The notes under the pieces were generated by a model. It searched no databases. It had not been told where the DNA came from and saw nothing but the letters and a program-made list of their open reading frames with translations. From NCBI RefSeq assembly GCF_013337685.1, contig NZ_SUQN01000004.1:124001-188000 (forward strand): a DNA stretch of 64,000 bases. The letters run 5' to 3'. Made by a program: the position numbers and the translations under genes. Origin of the DNA: Citrobacter gillenii (lineage in GTDB: Bacteria > Pseudomonadota > Gammaproteobacteria > Enterobacterales > Enterobacteriaceae). Each line of letters opens with the position of its first letter. The first letter of the stretch is position 1. Of the stretch, positions 7,860 through 17,919 are shown one piece after another.

Positions 7860-8651
7860 TCAGGTGTGATTTCTGCCTGTAAATACCTCTTTAAATACGG
7901 GTAATGCCGAGAAAATGTTTGGCCAGCCCGCCACAAAGGCCAGCTGTGTCAAGACCTCTGAGGCCTGAGTCTGGGTCAAACCATTATCCATCGCCCGATT
8001 AAGATGATACGGCACTTGCGCCACTTGTCCGGCGGTAACCAGTGCGCTGACGGTTATCAAGCTTCGGTCCCGTGGTGCCAGACCCGGCCGCAGCCACAGG
8101 TCAAGGAATAGCGCATCCGTGGTGTATTTCACTACACCTGGTGATACCTTGCCAAAGTTTGACTCAACCATCGTGGCTCGTTGGTTTTCCGACGCTTTAT
8201 CAAGAGGCAGGAAATCCACTTTATCCCCTGACAATGACGCCGTATCGATATGGCGTTGCGCAAAGACGTTGCGGGCAACCAGCGCCGCAGAGGTGGCATT
8301 TGGCCAGCCAGCATAAAATGCCAGATGGGTAATTACTTCAGAGATTTCAGCAGGCTTAACGCCGCTATCCAGCGCCACGTTAAGGTAGTGCGGAAGCTCA
8401 GCCGTATCATTGCGGCTGATGAGTGCAGCAACTGTGACAAGGCTGCGGTCGCGACGCGACAACTCCGGACGATTCCAGAGATCCTTTTCAATAAGTCGTT
8501 CAGCATACGCAGCCATAGCGGGCGCGACTTGAGCGACAGCACCATGTGTATCTTCTGGTGTCATTTTCAAACTCCTGTTTTGCGTGGTTTGGGAAACGCA
8601 TCCGCTCATCAATAACAGAGAAACAATCGCCAGGAATGCCCTGTTTATCAT
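7860..8651 (-). CDS. Carboxymuconolactone decarboxylase-like lipoprotein
   Basis: 263 residues with a lipoprotein signal (LAIVSLLLMSGC, lipobox Cys near residue 18), which is unusual for CMD proteins and places it on a membrane facing the periplasm. Two CMD repeats follow: LSRRDRSLVTVAALISRNDT...LAFYAGWPNATSA and LAPRDRSLITVSALVTAGQV...LAFVAGWPNIFSA. The usual catalytic Cys-x-x-Cys of AhpD-type members is absent, so peroxidase activity is not implied. True decarboxylases of this family act in aromatic degradation, but no pathway partners are here. It follows alcohol dehydrogenase and a broken cyclophilin-like gene on the same strand, probably one former operon. Confidence 0.8.
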   Translation of the reverse strand: MINRAFLAIVSLLLMSGCVSQTTQNRSLKMTPEDTHGAVAQVAPAMAAYAERLIEKDLWNRPELSRRDRSLVTVAALISRNDTAELPHYLNVALDSGVKPAEISEVITHLAFYAGWPNATSAALVARNVFAQRHIDTASLSGDKVDFLPLDKASENQRATMVESNFGKVSPGVVKYTTDALFLDLWLRPGLAPRDRSLITVSALVTAGQVAQVPYHLNRAMDNGLTQTQASEVLTQLAFVAGWPNIFSALPVFKEVFTGRNHT

Positions 8652-8675
8652 TCATGTTCTCCCGCCGAGTGACGA

Positions 8676-8918
8676 TTATTCTGTCATCAGTTCAAATCTG
8701 GCGCTGTAGGCATCAGGGGGGACGGGCAATGCGTCAGGCTCATCTAATTGCCCCAGTTTAATTAAGCCAGACACATAACTATGGGATTTATAAAAAATAG
8801 CCAGATTTCCCCATGGGGCATAAATCGTTATATCCCTTTTTTTGCTGTCGTTCTTTCGGGTGAACCTTCGGTGGTCAACCGGGAAGGTAAGTCACTTATT
8901 TTCTCCTCCCCTGCAGTA
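8676..8918 (-). pseudogene. Cyclophilin-like fold protein, frameshifted 3' remnant
   Basis: On the minus strand one frame reads GEEKISDLPSRLTTEGSPER and then TTAKKGI before a stop. Shifting frame at the seven-A run near 8838 gives DITIYAPWGNLAIFYKSHSY and then VSGLIKLGQLDEPDALPVPP, ending FELMTE and a TAA at 8678-8676. The YAPWGNLAIFY motif and the DLP..L.TEG motif are typical of small cyclophilin-like fold proteins found next to aldo-keto reductases and CMD genes. The N-terminal part is missing and the frame is broken at the A run, so it is a pseudogene; if the A run were a sequencing error the 5' truncation would remain. Confidence 0.65.
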
Positions 8919-8923
8919 TCTGC

Positions 8924-9973
8924 TTACTCTGCGCTCAGCGAGGCCATATCAATGACGAAACGGTGGGCCATGTCTCCCTGTGCAAGGCGGGTGAAAGCAT
9001 CGTTTATCTGATCGATACTAATCATTTCGCACTCAGGATAGATATCATGCTTCGCACAGAAATCCAGGACTTCCTGAGTTTCCGCAATGCCGCCGATCAG
9101 CGAACCCGCAACGCGACGGCGTCCCATGATCAGAGGTACCGTGAGCGGTTCATCCATCAGACCAACCTGGCCGACAATGACTAACGAGCCATCAATATCT
9201 AATAATGGGGTATAGATATTCAGGTCATGCTTAACGGGAGCAGTATCAATAATTAAATCGAATGCGCAGGCTGAATCCTGCAATGACTGTGGATCAGAAG
9301 AAGGCAGAATTCCTTTCGCACCCAGTGCTTTTGCCTCTTCCTCTTTGTTCTTATTGCGGCTGATGACGGTCACCTCGGCCCCCATCGCCACGGCCAGCTT
9401 AACCGCCATATGACCCAGGCCACCTAATCCGATCACGCCAACGCGACTTCCCAAACCCACATTCCAGGTACGCAGCGGAGAGAAGGTGGTGATACCAGCG
9501 CAAAGGATCGGTGCGGTCTTTGCCAAGTCCATATTTTCCGGTACGCGCAGTACAAACTCTTCGCGGACGACAATATGTTTGGCGTATCCACCCTGAGTGA
9601 TTTCACCGCTCAAGCGGTCCGGTGCGCCATAGGTTGGCGTCATCCCGTTACGACAGAATTGCTCTTCGCCATGCTCACACTGATCGCAGTGCATACAGCT
9701 ATCCACCATGCAGCCAACGGCGACATGGTCGCCTACATGATATTTTTTGACGCGCGGTCCCACGGACGTGACGACACCCACAATTTCGTGGCCCGGGATC
9801 AAAGGATAAGGCTGCGGGCCCCAGTCCCCATTGACCGTATGCAAGTCTGAGTGACAGACGCCGCAGTAAAGTATTTCAATGGCGACATCGTTTTCACGTA
9901 AATCGCGACGCTCAAAATGATAAGGAACCAGTTTCGCGTCATCAGTGTGCGCTGCATAACCAACCGTTTTCAT
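8924..9973 (-). CDS. Zinc-dependent alcohol dehydrogenase (YahK/cinnamyl-alcohol type)
   Basis: 349-residue medium-chain dehydrogenase. The catalytic zinc ligands are in YCGVCHSDLH and GHEIVG. The structural zinc cysteines are in the segment DSCMHCDQCEHGEEQFC (about residues 94-110). The Rossmann motif is GVIGLGGLGHMAVKLA, with SRNKNK after it, a pattern suggesting NADP. It matches the YahK/cinnamyl alcohol dehydrogenase group that reduces a broad range of aldehydes; the physiological substrate is unknown. It is the first gene of a minus-strand run with the broken cyclophilin-like gene and the CMD lipoprotein. Confidence 0.9.
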   Translation of the reverse strand: MKTVGYAAHTDDAKLVPYHFERRDLRENDVAIEILYCGVCHSDLHTVNGDWGPQPYPLIPGHEIVGVVTSVGPRVKKYHVGDHVAVGCMVDSCMHCDQCEHGEEQFCRNGMTPTYGAPDRLSGEITQGGYAKHIVVREEFVLRVPENMDLAKTAPILCAGITTFSPLRTWNVGLGSRVGVIGLGGLGHMAVKLAVAMGAEVTVISRNKNKEEEAKALGAKGILPSSDPQSLQDSACAFDLIIDTAPVKHDLNIYTPLLDIDGSLVIVGQVGLMDEPLTVPLIMGRRRVAGSLIGGIAETQEVLDFCAKHDIYPECEMISIDQINDAFTRLAQGDMAHRFVIDMASLSAE

Positions 9974-10708
<735 letters not shown>

Positions 10709-10742
10709 TACCCAAACGGGTCCACAGCAAAATGCGGGCCCG

Positions 10743-11675
<933 letters not shown>

Positions 11676-11784
11676 TCATGAAGGGTGTTCATAGACACAA
11701 TCATTTTAGCCCTATTACTGACAATAATGATAATTGATATTCTGGCTGTATCGAAAATAAGTCTGCATTATCAGAAGGTTTATC

Positions 11785-12549
11785 ATGAAAATACTCGTTG
11801 CCGGGGCGACAGGAAGTATTGGTCTTCATGTCGTCAATACCGCTATTGAAATGGGTCATCAGCCCGTGGCGCTGGTCAGAAATAAACGCAAAGTAAAATT
11901 GCTTCCTCGGGGAACGGATATTTTTTACGGCGATGTTTCAATGCCTGAAACACTCACCGAATTACCGAAAGATATTGATGCCATCATCTTCACACTCGGT
12001 TCTGATGGTCAGGGTCGAATTGGTGCCCGCGCTATCGATTACGGCGGAGTACGCAATATTTTACGAATATTCAAGGATGTACCTGTTCGTATCAACCTGA
12101 TGACCACGATTGGCGTGACTGAACGGCTCAGCACCTGGAATCAGCGCACTGAGGTTCATGACTGGAAAAGACGTGCCGAGCGTCTGGTCAGGGCCAGCGG
12201 TCATCCCTATACCATCGTCAGGCCCGGCTGGTTTGATTACAACAATGATGATGAGCACAGAATCGTAATGTTCCAGGGAGATCGTCGCCATGCGGGAACG
12301 CCGGAAGACGGTGTGATATCTCGAGAGCAAATCGCCCAGGTCCTGGTCAGTGCCCTGACCAACGACGAGGCAAAAAATAAAACATTCGAGTTGGTGGCTG
12401 AACGAGGCGAAGCACAGCAGGATCTTACGCCACTGTTTGCAGACCTGCAGACTGATGATCCACAAAAAAATGATGGGGTTTTAGACATGGACAATATGCC
12501 TCTGCGTGAAGAACCTGACTGCATTATTAACGAGCTGAACCTATATTAG
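11785..12549 (+). CDS. NAD(P)-binding atypical SDR family protein
   Basis: 254 residues with the Rossmann signature VAGATGSIGLHVVNTA at the N-terminus and NmrA/SDR5-like features: ALVRNKRKVKLLPRGTDIFYGD, IDAIIFTLGS and PYTIVRPGWFDY. It lacks the Tyr-x-x-x-Lys catalytic pair of classical short-chain dehydrogenases, like other atypical members that act as redox sensors or quinone/flavin reductases. The ATG at 11785 follows an AGAAGG site. It is divergent from a LysR gene, the typical arrangement for regulator-controlled oxidoreductases. Its exact reaction is unknown. Confidence 0.85.
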   Translation: MKILVAGATGSIGLHVVNTAIEMGHQPVALVRNKRKVKLLPRGTDIFYGDVSMPETLTELPKDIDAIIFTLGSDGQGRIGARAIDYGGVRNILRIFKDVPVRINLMTTIGVTERLSTWNQRTEVHDWKRRAERLVRASGHPYTIVRPGWFDYNNDDEHRIVMFQGDRRHAGTPEDGVISREQIAQVLVSALTNDEAKNKTFELVAERGEAQQDLTPLFADLQTDDPQKNDGVLDMDNMPLREEPDCIINELNLY

Positions 12550-12649
12550 ATTTTAGAGGAGGTTATACCCTGCCGTTTTGACTTTCAGGACTTTCATTTG
12601 TAGTGGTCAAGTAATACGCATTCTGGCGATTCGGGAACAATGCGGTTGC

Positions 12650-13132
12650 TTAAATTTTGTAGAACAACGTATTTGCCGCTATTGGGGACTGAACGAAACC
12701 AAAATATTCATAGAACGCTCTGGCCTTGCCATCAATAGCATGTACCATGATGGCTTTGATACCCACTTGATCGGCTAAGTTGGAAATGCGCAGTACAGCA
12801 TCATTAAGCAACCATTTTCCAAAACTATGACCTTGCGTACTGGCATCAACAGCAAGACGGCCCAACAGAACAACCGGAACAGGATCGGGCATATTCTGAC
12901 GTAAACTACGCCCTAAGTCAGCGTGGCTCACGGATCCAGTTGCAATGGAATAGTAACCCACTACGCGCTGAGTAGACTCCAGACAAATGACGAATGTGCG
13001 CGATGCGTTGAGGTACTGATTTTTAATCGCCCGGCGACGTAGCCAATCATTTAACACCTCATTACCGCAATCGAATGGCTGCAGCTCATGCCCTTCGGTC
13101 AGCAACGCCGGCGCCGTGACGTTTATTTCCAT
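12650..13132 (-). CDS. GNAT-fold toxin of type II toxin-antitoxin system (TacT/AtaT-like)
   Basis: 160 residues of the GNAT toxin family that acetylates the amino group of charged tRNAs and blocks translation. Diagnostic features are the start LTEGHELQPFDCGNEVLNDW followed by LRRRA, then VVGYYSIATGSV, PVVLLGRLAVD and the acetyl-CoA loop TQGHSFGKWLLNDA. The active-site-like tyrosine lies in ARAFYEYFGF and the C-terminus is short. Its ATG overlaps the end of the DUF1778 antitoxin gene by 10 bp, the standard layout. It would be held inactive by that partner. Which tRNA it modifies cannot be read from the sequence. Confidence 0.92.
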   Translation of the reverse strand: MEINVTAPALLTEGHELQPFDCGNEVLNDWLRRRAIKNQYLNASRTFVICLESTQRVVGYYSIATGSVSHADLGRSLRQNMPDPVPVVLLGRLAVDASTQGHSFGKWLLNDAVLRISNLADQVGIKAIMVHAIDGKARAFYEYFGFVQSPIAANTLFYKI

Positions 13133-13407
13133 TCTGGCTTCACATCCATCAGGCGTTGACGCCCCTCAACATTTTGTACAGGCGCTTCAAGCTGCTCAAT
13201 GAAAGACTGATATCGGGTATCGTCCAGAACGAACACACGCTGATCCAGAATGATATTCTGGGCCTCATGCACGGCCTTCTCAATGATAAAGTCAGTGCGG
13301 TTTTTATTAACCAAACTTGCGGCATAATCAATCACTGCGCGTTCCTCATCAGTAGCGCGGATATTAATTTGCTTATCGCGAGTTGGCTTACGAGCGCTGG
13401 TTTGCAT
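13123..13407 (-). CDS. DUF1778 (TacA-like) ribbon-helix-helix antitoxin
   Basis: 94 residues from the ATG at 13407, chosen because GGAG lies seven bases upstream; an upstream GTG-type start would add 12 residues with no better site. The N-terminal RDKQINIRATDEERAVIDYA is the ribbon-helix-helix DNA-binding domain of DUF1778 antitoxins. The C-terminal part (DTRYQSFIEQLEAPVQNVEG) should wrap the GNAT toxin. It is co-transcribed with the toxin and probably autoregulates through the repeated sites at 13421-13475. Confidence 0.92.
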   Translation of the reverse strand: MQTSARKPTRDKQINIRATDEERAVIDYAASLVNKNRTDFIIEKAVHEAQNIILDQRVFVLDDTRYQSFIEQLEAPVQNVEGRQRLMDVKPEWK

Positions 13408-13420
13408 AAGTTTCTCCATA

Positions 13421-13475
13421 TGGTAACAAATTGCTATACACAAACCTTAGCTCAATTGGTAGCAGATTGCTATAC
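13421..13475. promoter_or_regulatory. Paired operator-like direct repeats upstream of the TA operon
   Basis: Two 19-bp direct repeats, TGGTAACAAATTGCTATAC at 13421 and TGGTAGCAGATTGCTATAC at 13457, differ at two positions and are spaced 36 bp start to start (between three and four helical turns). They lie 14-68 bp upstream of the antitoxin start, where ribbon-helix-helix antitoxins bind. The operator role is inferred from position and repetition. Confidence 0.65.
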
Positions 13476-13489
13476 GAAACTTGAGTTGC

Positions 13490-13512
13490 ACCCGCCTGAT
13501 TCGGCGGGTTTT
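13490..13512 (+). terminator. Plus-strand intrinsic terminator with no obvious gene
   Basis: ACCCGCC/GGCGGGT stem with a 6-nt loop followed by TTTAA. The T run is on the plus strand, yet no plus-strand gene ends nearby. It may be left from a lost gene, or stop antisense transcription into the sulfatase gene. Confidence 0.55.
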
Positions 13513-13531
13513 AACTTCACCTTCTACATAA

Positions 13532-15514
13532 TCAAGGTGTTACAATATTAAACCAGAAATCGAAGCTGTCTAAATAGCCGAGGAATTCGTCAAGTTTTGC
13601 GTGATTACCGCTGACGTGTAACTCGCCCTTTTCTTCTGCTTGTTTTAGTGACTCCTCTTTGAGGATGATTTTGTTCAGGGTCGCGCGGTTCAATACAATT
13701 GAAGCATCAGCGTTACTGGCCTGCACGTTAGCACTATGATTAAGCACGCCATTTTCCAGCTCCAGCTTATAGTTGCCACCGTCATTGCCTAAATCGACAT
13801 TAAAGACCGCTTTTGCATTTGCTGCCTTTTCGCCGTTGATGTGCACCGCCAAATAATCAAAGAACATCTCCGGTGACATAGCTTTAACCGTATCTGGGCT
13901 GGCCGTATTTGGTGTCGCACCTTTCACCACGCCGTTGCGTAACTCCTGGGCACCGGTCAGATAAAAATTCCGCCACGGACCTGATTCAGCCTGATATCCC
14001 ATTTGCTCCAGGGCATCGGCCTCGAGGTTGCGTGCCTCTTTGTTGTTAGGATCGGCAAAGACGATATTGTTCGTAACTTGCGCCACCCAGCGATAATTGC
14101 CCTGGGCATAATCTGCTTTTGCTTTTTGCATAATGACATCAGGGCCGCCCATGTAATCAACATATTTCTTTGCCGCTTCGACGGGTGGCAATTCATCGAG
14201 GGTTGCCGGGTTGCCGTTGAACCAGCCGAGGTAAAAAACATAGGTTGCTTTCACGTCATGGCTGACAGAACCGTAATAACCGCGGCTGGCCCATGATTTT
14301 GCCAGACCGGGCGGCAACGTGAAGTTCGCCGCGATTTCATCACGGGTCAGTCCCTGGTTAGCCATGCGTAAAGTCTGATCATTAATGTAGCGATACATAT
14401 CGCGCTGGCTCTTCATTAGCGTCACGACATTTTCATTGCCCCATGTTGGCCAGTGGTGTTGAGCAATAATAATGTTTGCTTTACCGCCCCAGCGACCAAT
14501 CACGTCGTTGATATATTTTGACCATGCCAACGGATCGCGAATTTTTGCACCGCGTAGCGAATAGGTATTATGCAGCGTGTGAGTCACATCTTCTGCCGCT
14601 TCAATCATGCCCTTCTCTTCTACATACCACAGCATTTCTGATGGAGCTTCCGAACCTGGAGCCATCATAAAATCGTAGGTCAGCCCGTCGATAACTTCTT
14701 TCTGCCCGGTGTGGGTGATGTAGTTGGTAGGTTCAATCAGCGTCACCGTCCCGGCGGAGGTTGTCGTCCCAAGCCCCGCCCCAACCTGTCCTTTCGCATC
14801 GGGCTGTAATAAGTTGCCATACATATAACTGGCACGGCGACTCATGGCATTACCTGCCATAATATTTTCTGATACCGCTTCTTTCATAAAACCAGCCGGT
14901 GCATATACCTTCACTTTCCCGGATTTTACGTCGGATTCATCAACGACGCCGCGAACACCACCATAATGGTCAACATGGCTGTGAGTATAAATGACCGCCA
15001 CGACGGGTCTCTTTCCACGATGTTGATAATAGAGATCCATCCCCACTTTTGCGGTCTCAGCGGATACCAGCGGATCAACCACGGTAATACCCTCTTTACC
15101 TTCCATTATGGTCATATTTGAAAGGTCCAGATTTCGGATCTGATAAACCCCTTCGGTTACTTCAAAAAGTCCACCGATATTGATCAGTTGTGACTGACGC
15201 CACAGGCTTGGGTTCACTGTATCGGGCGCTTTTTCACCTTCTTTAATAAACGCATACTGCTGCGGATTCCAGACTATATTGCCTTGTTTTCCTTTAATCA
15301 GGTCAGCCGGAAGCGGAGCAATAAATCCTTTGTGAGCATTAGAAAAATCAGTTTTATCATTGAAAGGTAACTGCCCGTACAATGCATCGTTTGCACTTTT
15401 CGTTTGTGCCGTGGCATCTTTCGCTCCCTCTTGCGCCATAACTGGCAGCGACATTAATGATGTGGAACACACACCAGCGATGACCATATAACCCACTATT
15501 TTATTAAGTTGCAT
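13532..15514 (-). CDS. Alkyl sulfatase (linear primary alkylsulfatase family, SdsA/YjcS-like)
   Basis: 660 residues from ATG 15514 with a GAGGA site; the longer open frame upstream has no signal. A Sec signal peptide (MQLNKIVGYMVIAGVCSTSL..VMA-QEG) places it in the periplasm. The metallo-beta-lactamase domain carries the zinc motif YTHSHVDHYGG and later ligands in AQHHWPTWGNE. A dimerisation/helical domain and a C-terminal SCP2-like alkyl-binding domain (FDYLAVHINGEKAANAKAVF...) complete the SdsA1-type architecture. The enzyme hydrolyses long-chain alkyl sulfates such as dodecyl sulfate to alcohol and sulfate. A FadL-type porin and a regulator are upstream on the same strand. Confidence 0.92.
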   Translation of the reverse strand: MQLNKIVGYMVIAGVCSTSLMSLPVMAQEGAKDATAQTKSANDALYGQLPFNDKTDFSNAHKGFIAPLPADLIKGKQGNIVWNPQQYAFIKEGEKAPDTVNPSLWRQSQLINIGGLFEVTEGVYQIRNLDLSNMTIMEGKEGITVVDPLVSAETAKVGMDLYYQHRGKRPVVAVIYTHSHVDHYGGVRGVVDESDVKSGKVKVYAPAGFMKEAVSENIMAGNAMSRRASYMYGNLLQPDAKGQVGAGLGTTTSAGTVTLIEPTNYITHTGQKEVIDGLTYDFMMAPGSEAPSEMLWYVEEKGMIEAAEDVTHTLHNTYSLRGAKIRDPLAWSKYINDVIGRWGGKANIIIAQHHWPTWGNENVVTLMKSQRDMYRYINDQTLRMANQGLTRDEIAANFTLPPGLAKSWASRGYYGSVSHDVKATYVFYLGWFNGNPATLDELPPVEAAKKYVDYMGGPDVIMQKAKADYAQGNYRWVAQVTNNIVFADPNNKEARNLEADALEQMGYQAESGPWRNFYLTGAQELRNGVVKGATPNTASPDTVKAMSPEMFFDYLAVHINGEKAANAKAVFNVDLGNDGGNYKLELENGVLNHSANVQASNADASIVLNRATLNKIILKEESLKQAEEKGELHVSGNHAKLDEFLGYLDSFDFWFNIVTP

Positions 15515-15822
15515 AAATCCTCGGCTAATATACTTTATGAGCAGGGCTTCCCTACTCTTTTGAATGTTGAAACATTGTATAAGGGTGAAAATGTAAGTCT
15601 GTATTATTCGATAATAAAAGACTAACACCAAAAACCAATGGGGTTAATTAAAAAGATGTTTAATTATAAATTTTCATTTACTCTTAAATGAGTGTGATGA
15701 TTGTCTTTTTCATATCTTACCTATTGTGGAAATACAGCCATGGTTGATGGATATAACGTACCACCACAATAGAATATTCAAGCCCTGCTGATAACTGATA
15801 TTTAATTTATTTTTGGATTTAC

Positions 15823-16452
15823 TCAGAACCTCTCAGGTAATCTGCTGATTGATGTCAGATACCCCCCACGTTCGAAATCAATATAACCACCTTTTTTTAA
15901 CGCGGAGACAACATTCAAAATGCTGCTACGCGATAAGTGCGTACGCTCTTGAATATAATCTAAAATAGCGACTCGCTGGCGTGTCTCCTCGGGTAAAAGC
16001 ATCATCTCCTCCAGATGATTGCGTATTACTGAATAGGTACGCTGCTGTACCACTAAATCATCACGATAGAAGAGATAACCGGTATGGTAGGAAACTATGG
16101 AGGCAACGTCTTCCCATAAACCATTTTTATGAAACAGCTCTCGCGCTTTATGCGCATCGACGCGTAGTATTGTTGACTCTGTTTCTGCACGTAATAAATG
16201 ACCGTGAATTGGTTGGAGCATCTCCGCGAGACCGAACAGATGAGGTTCATAGACCGTGACGATCAGTAGGCCATCCGACGAACGCAAAATAGAAAGCTCT
16301 CCTTGCAGAAAAAGATACAACTGAGGCTGATTTTTGTGCATCCAAAGGATACGCCGACGTGGCACAACCTTGAGTTTTTCGGCTATGGGTTCAAGCGCTT
16401 GCGTCAAGCGTTGGATACTTTGTTCAGGACGTACCGGTGGTAAAATTTGCAT
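15823..16452 (-). CDS. Crp/Fnr-like helix-turn-helix regulator (IprA/YaiV-like)
   Basis: 209 residues: an N-terminal cyclic-nucleotide-binding-like barrel (QLYLFLQGELSILRSSDGLL) and a C-terminal winged helix (RVAILDYIQERTHLSRSSIL then NVVSALKKGGYIDFERGGYL). It belongs with IprA/YaiV-like regulators, which lack obvious cAMP ligands. It lies between the sulfatase and the FadL-like gene on the same strand, with gaps of about 300 bp on each side, so it probably regulates both. A related protein is encoded at 29049-29687. The inducer is unknown. Confidence 0.8.
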   Translation of the reverse strand: MQILPPVRPEQSIQRLTQALEPIAEKLKVVPRRRILWMHKNQPQLYLFLQGELSILRSSDGLLIVTVYEPHLFGLAEMLQPIHGHLLRAETESTILRVDAHKARELFHKNGLWEDVASIVSYHTGYLFYRDDLVVQQRTYSVIRNHLEEMMLLPEETRQRVAILDYIQERTHLSRSSILNVVSALKKGGYIDFERGGYLTSISRLPERF

Positions 16453-16731
16453 GATAAAACCCGTACTCTTTCAATTGAGCTAACGATGTAAACCAAGATA
16501 ACTTCAATGAAGATAGACCATATTCCAGCCATAGGGTTCCTATTAATAAAAGAACAAATTTATTTTTATTAGGCTATGTCATATGGAAAAGGCCACCAGC
16601 TGGTAGCGACAGACGATTAATTATGCCGCTGTACGCTCCCTGTATGACACGGGAACAGATGTTGTGAATTCAATAGTCCACAACCGTTACTATTAGCATC
16701 ACTCTAAAGCCGGGTTTATTAAAATGATGCG

Positions 16732-17919
16732 CTAAAATTGATAGCTGTAATTAACGCTGGCAAACCAAAGCCACGGTTTTTTATATTCGCCCGCAAAAGC
16801 ATCTGATTTAACCTGAGAAGACTGCATATGCAAGTACTCCACGGCAAACCCAATATTACTGGCAGGTGTAATCTGGTATTGTGCCCCGGTGCCAAATCGC
16901 CATTCGTCGCCGGTAGGTAACGACAGAGCAACATCACTTTGTGTTTTGTACGGCGAACTGTCAAACGCAACTCCCGCATTAATTCGCCACTGCTCATCAG
17001 GGCGATACTGTACGCCTAACGCGGTATGCCATGTATCTCTCATACGATTGGCGTGTTCGTTCGATTGACCATTAACGGTTATTTGTGGGCTACCAAACTG
17101 ACTCCAGTCCTGCCAGCCAAGATCGCCCATCACCGACCACTGCGTGTTGATATCGTGAACCAGACTCAACATCACCTGCTGCGGTGCACGAACTTGTGCG
17201 GAGATCGGCAGGTCATACTCAACATTTGGCAGGTTTGGGAAACGCGCTTTTCCATCGATATTGAAATGATAATCGGTCTTACTGGTCCAGGTAATACCTG
17301 CTCGGGTGCGATCGGTTAAATCCATTAGCAAGCCAAGACGGTAATTCGTCGCCCAGTCATGATCGTTTTGTTTCTCATCATTACCCCCGACATTTCGGGT
17401 TAGCGATAGAAAGCCATAGTTTAGCCCCACAGCCGCACCCACTGAGACTTTATCATTCAACTTCCAGGCCATCCCAGGGCTGAGGGTCATTGCTACCATC
17501 GTACTTTTTTTAATTAGCCGATCCCCTGCCCAGTTGCCAAAATCGATACCCAGTCCATAGTTGCCATATAATCCAATCCCCGCCGAAACGGAATCACTGA
17601 GTTGCTGTGTATAAAACAGACTGGCATTAGGAAAAATTGTCATGACGTTGCCGGGGCTTTGTCGATCCGCCGATTCGTTATTCAACGAATAGGGAATATC
17701 TCCCCCCATTGCCTGCAATCCTGTGGTAACCATGTGGTCAGGTAAGCGAGTCATGCCTGCGGGGTTAGTGAATAGCGTTGACGCATCCTGGGCCCGGGCA
17801 GCCTGCCCGGCTCCCGCTAGCGCGGTATCCTCCGTACCTATTTCGTAAAAATAGAGCGCACTTGCATGACTGAGCGTTGAAAATAGCATCCCGGAGATGA
17901 GAATGATTTTTTTCTTCAT
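16732..17919 (-). CDS. FadL/TodX-family outer-membrane hydrophobic-compound porin
   Basis: 395 residues with a cleavable signal peptide (MKKKIILISGMLFSTLSHA). The mature protein starts ALYFYEIGTEDTALAGAGQA, then ARAQDASTLFTNPAGMTRL; the NPAGM motif is diagnostic of the FadL plug. It ends in a beta-barrel terminal strand (WLWFASVNYSYQF, last residue Phe) recognised by the BAM complex. Family members take up long-chain fatty acids or aromatic hydrocarbons by lateral diffusion. Next to an alkyl sulfatase it most plausibly admits alkyl sulfates or other amphipathic substrates; that is inference from context. Confidence 0.9.
   Translation of the reverse strand: MKKKIILISGMLFSTLSHASALYFYEIGTEDTALAGAGQAARAQDASTLFTNPAGMTRLPDHMVTTGLQAMGGDIPYSLNNESADRQSPGNVMTIFPNASLFYTQQLSDSVSAGIGLYGNYGLGIDFGNWAGDRLIKKSTMVAMTLSPGMAWKLNDKVSVGAAVGLNYGFLSLTRNVGGNDEKQNDHDWATNYRLGLLMDLTDRTRAGITWTSKTDYHFNIDGKARFPNLPNVEYDLPISAQVRAPQQVMLSLVHDINTQWSVMGDLGWQDWSQFGSPQITVNGQSNEHANRMRDTWHTALGVQYRPDEQWRINAGVAFDSSPYKTQSDVALSLPTGDEWRFGTGAQYQITPASNIGFAVEYLHMQSSQVKSDAFAGEYKKPWLWFASVNYSYQF

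Noticed and set aside
12578..12778. 66-codon plus-strand frame at the end of the GNAT toxin gene
   Set aside because: Mostly antisense to the toxin, no recognisable product.
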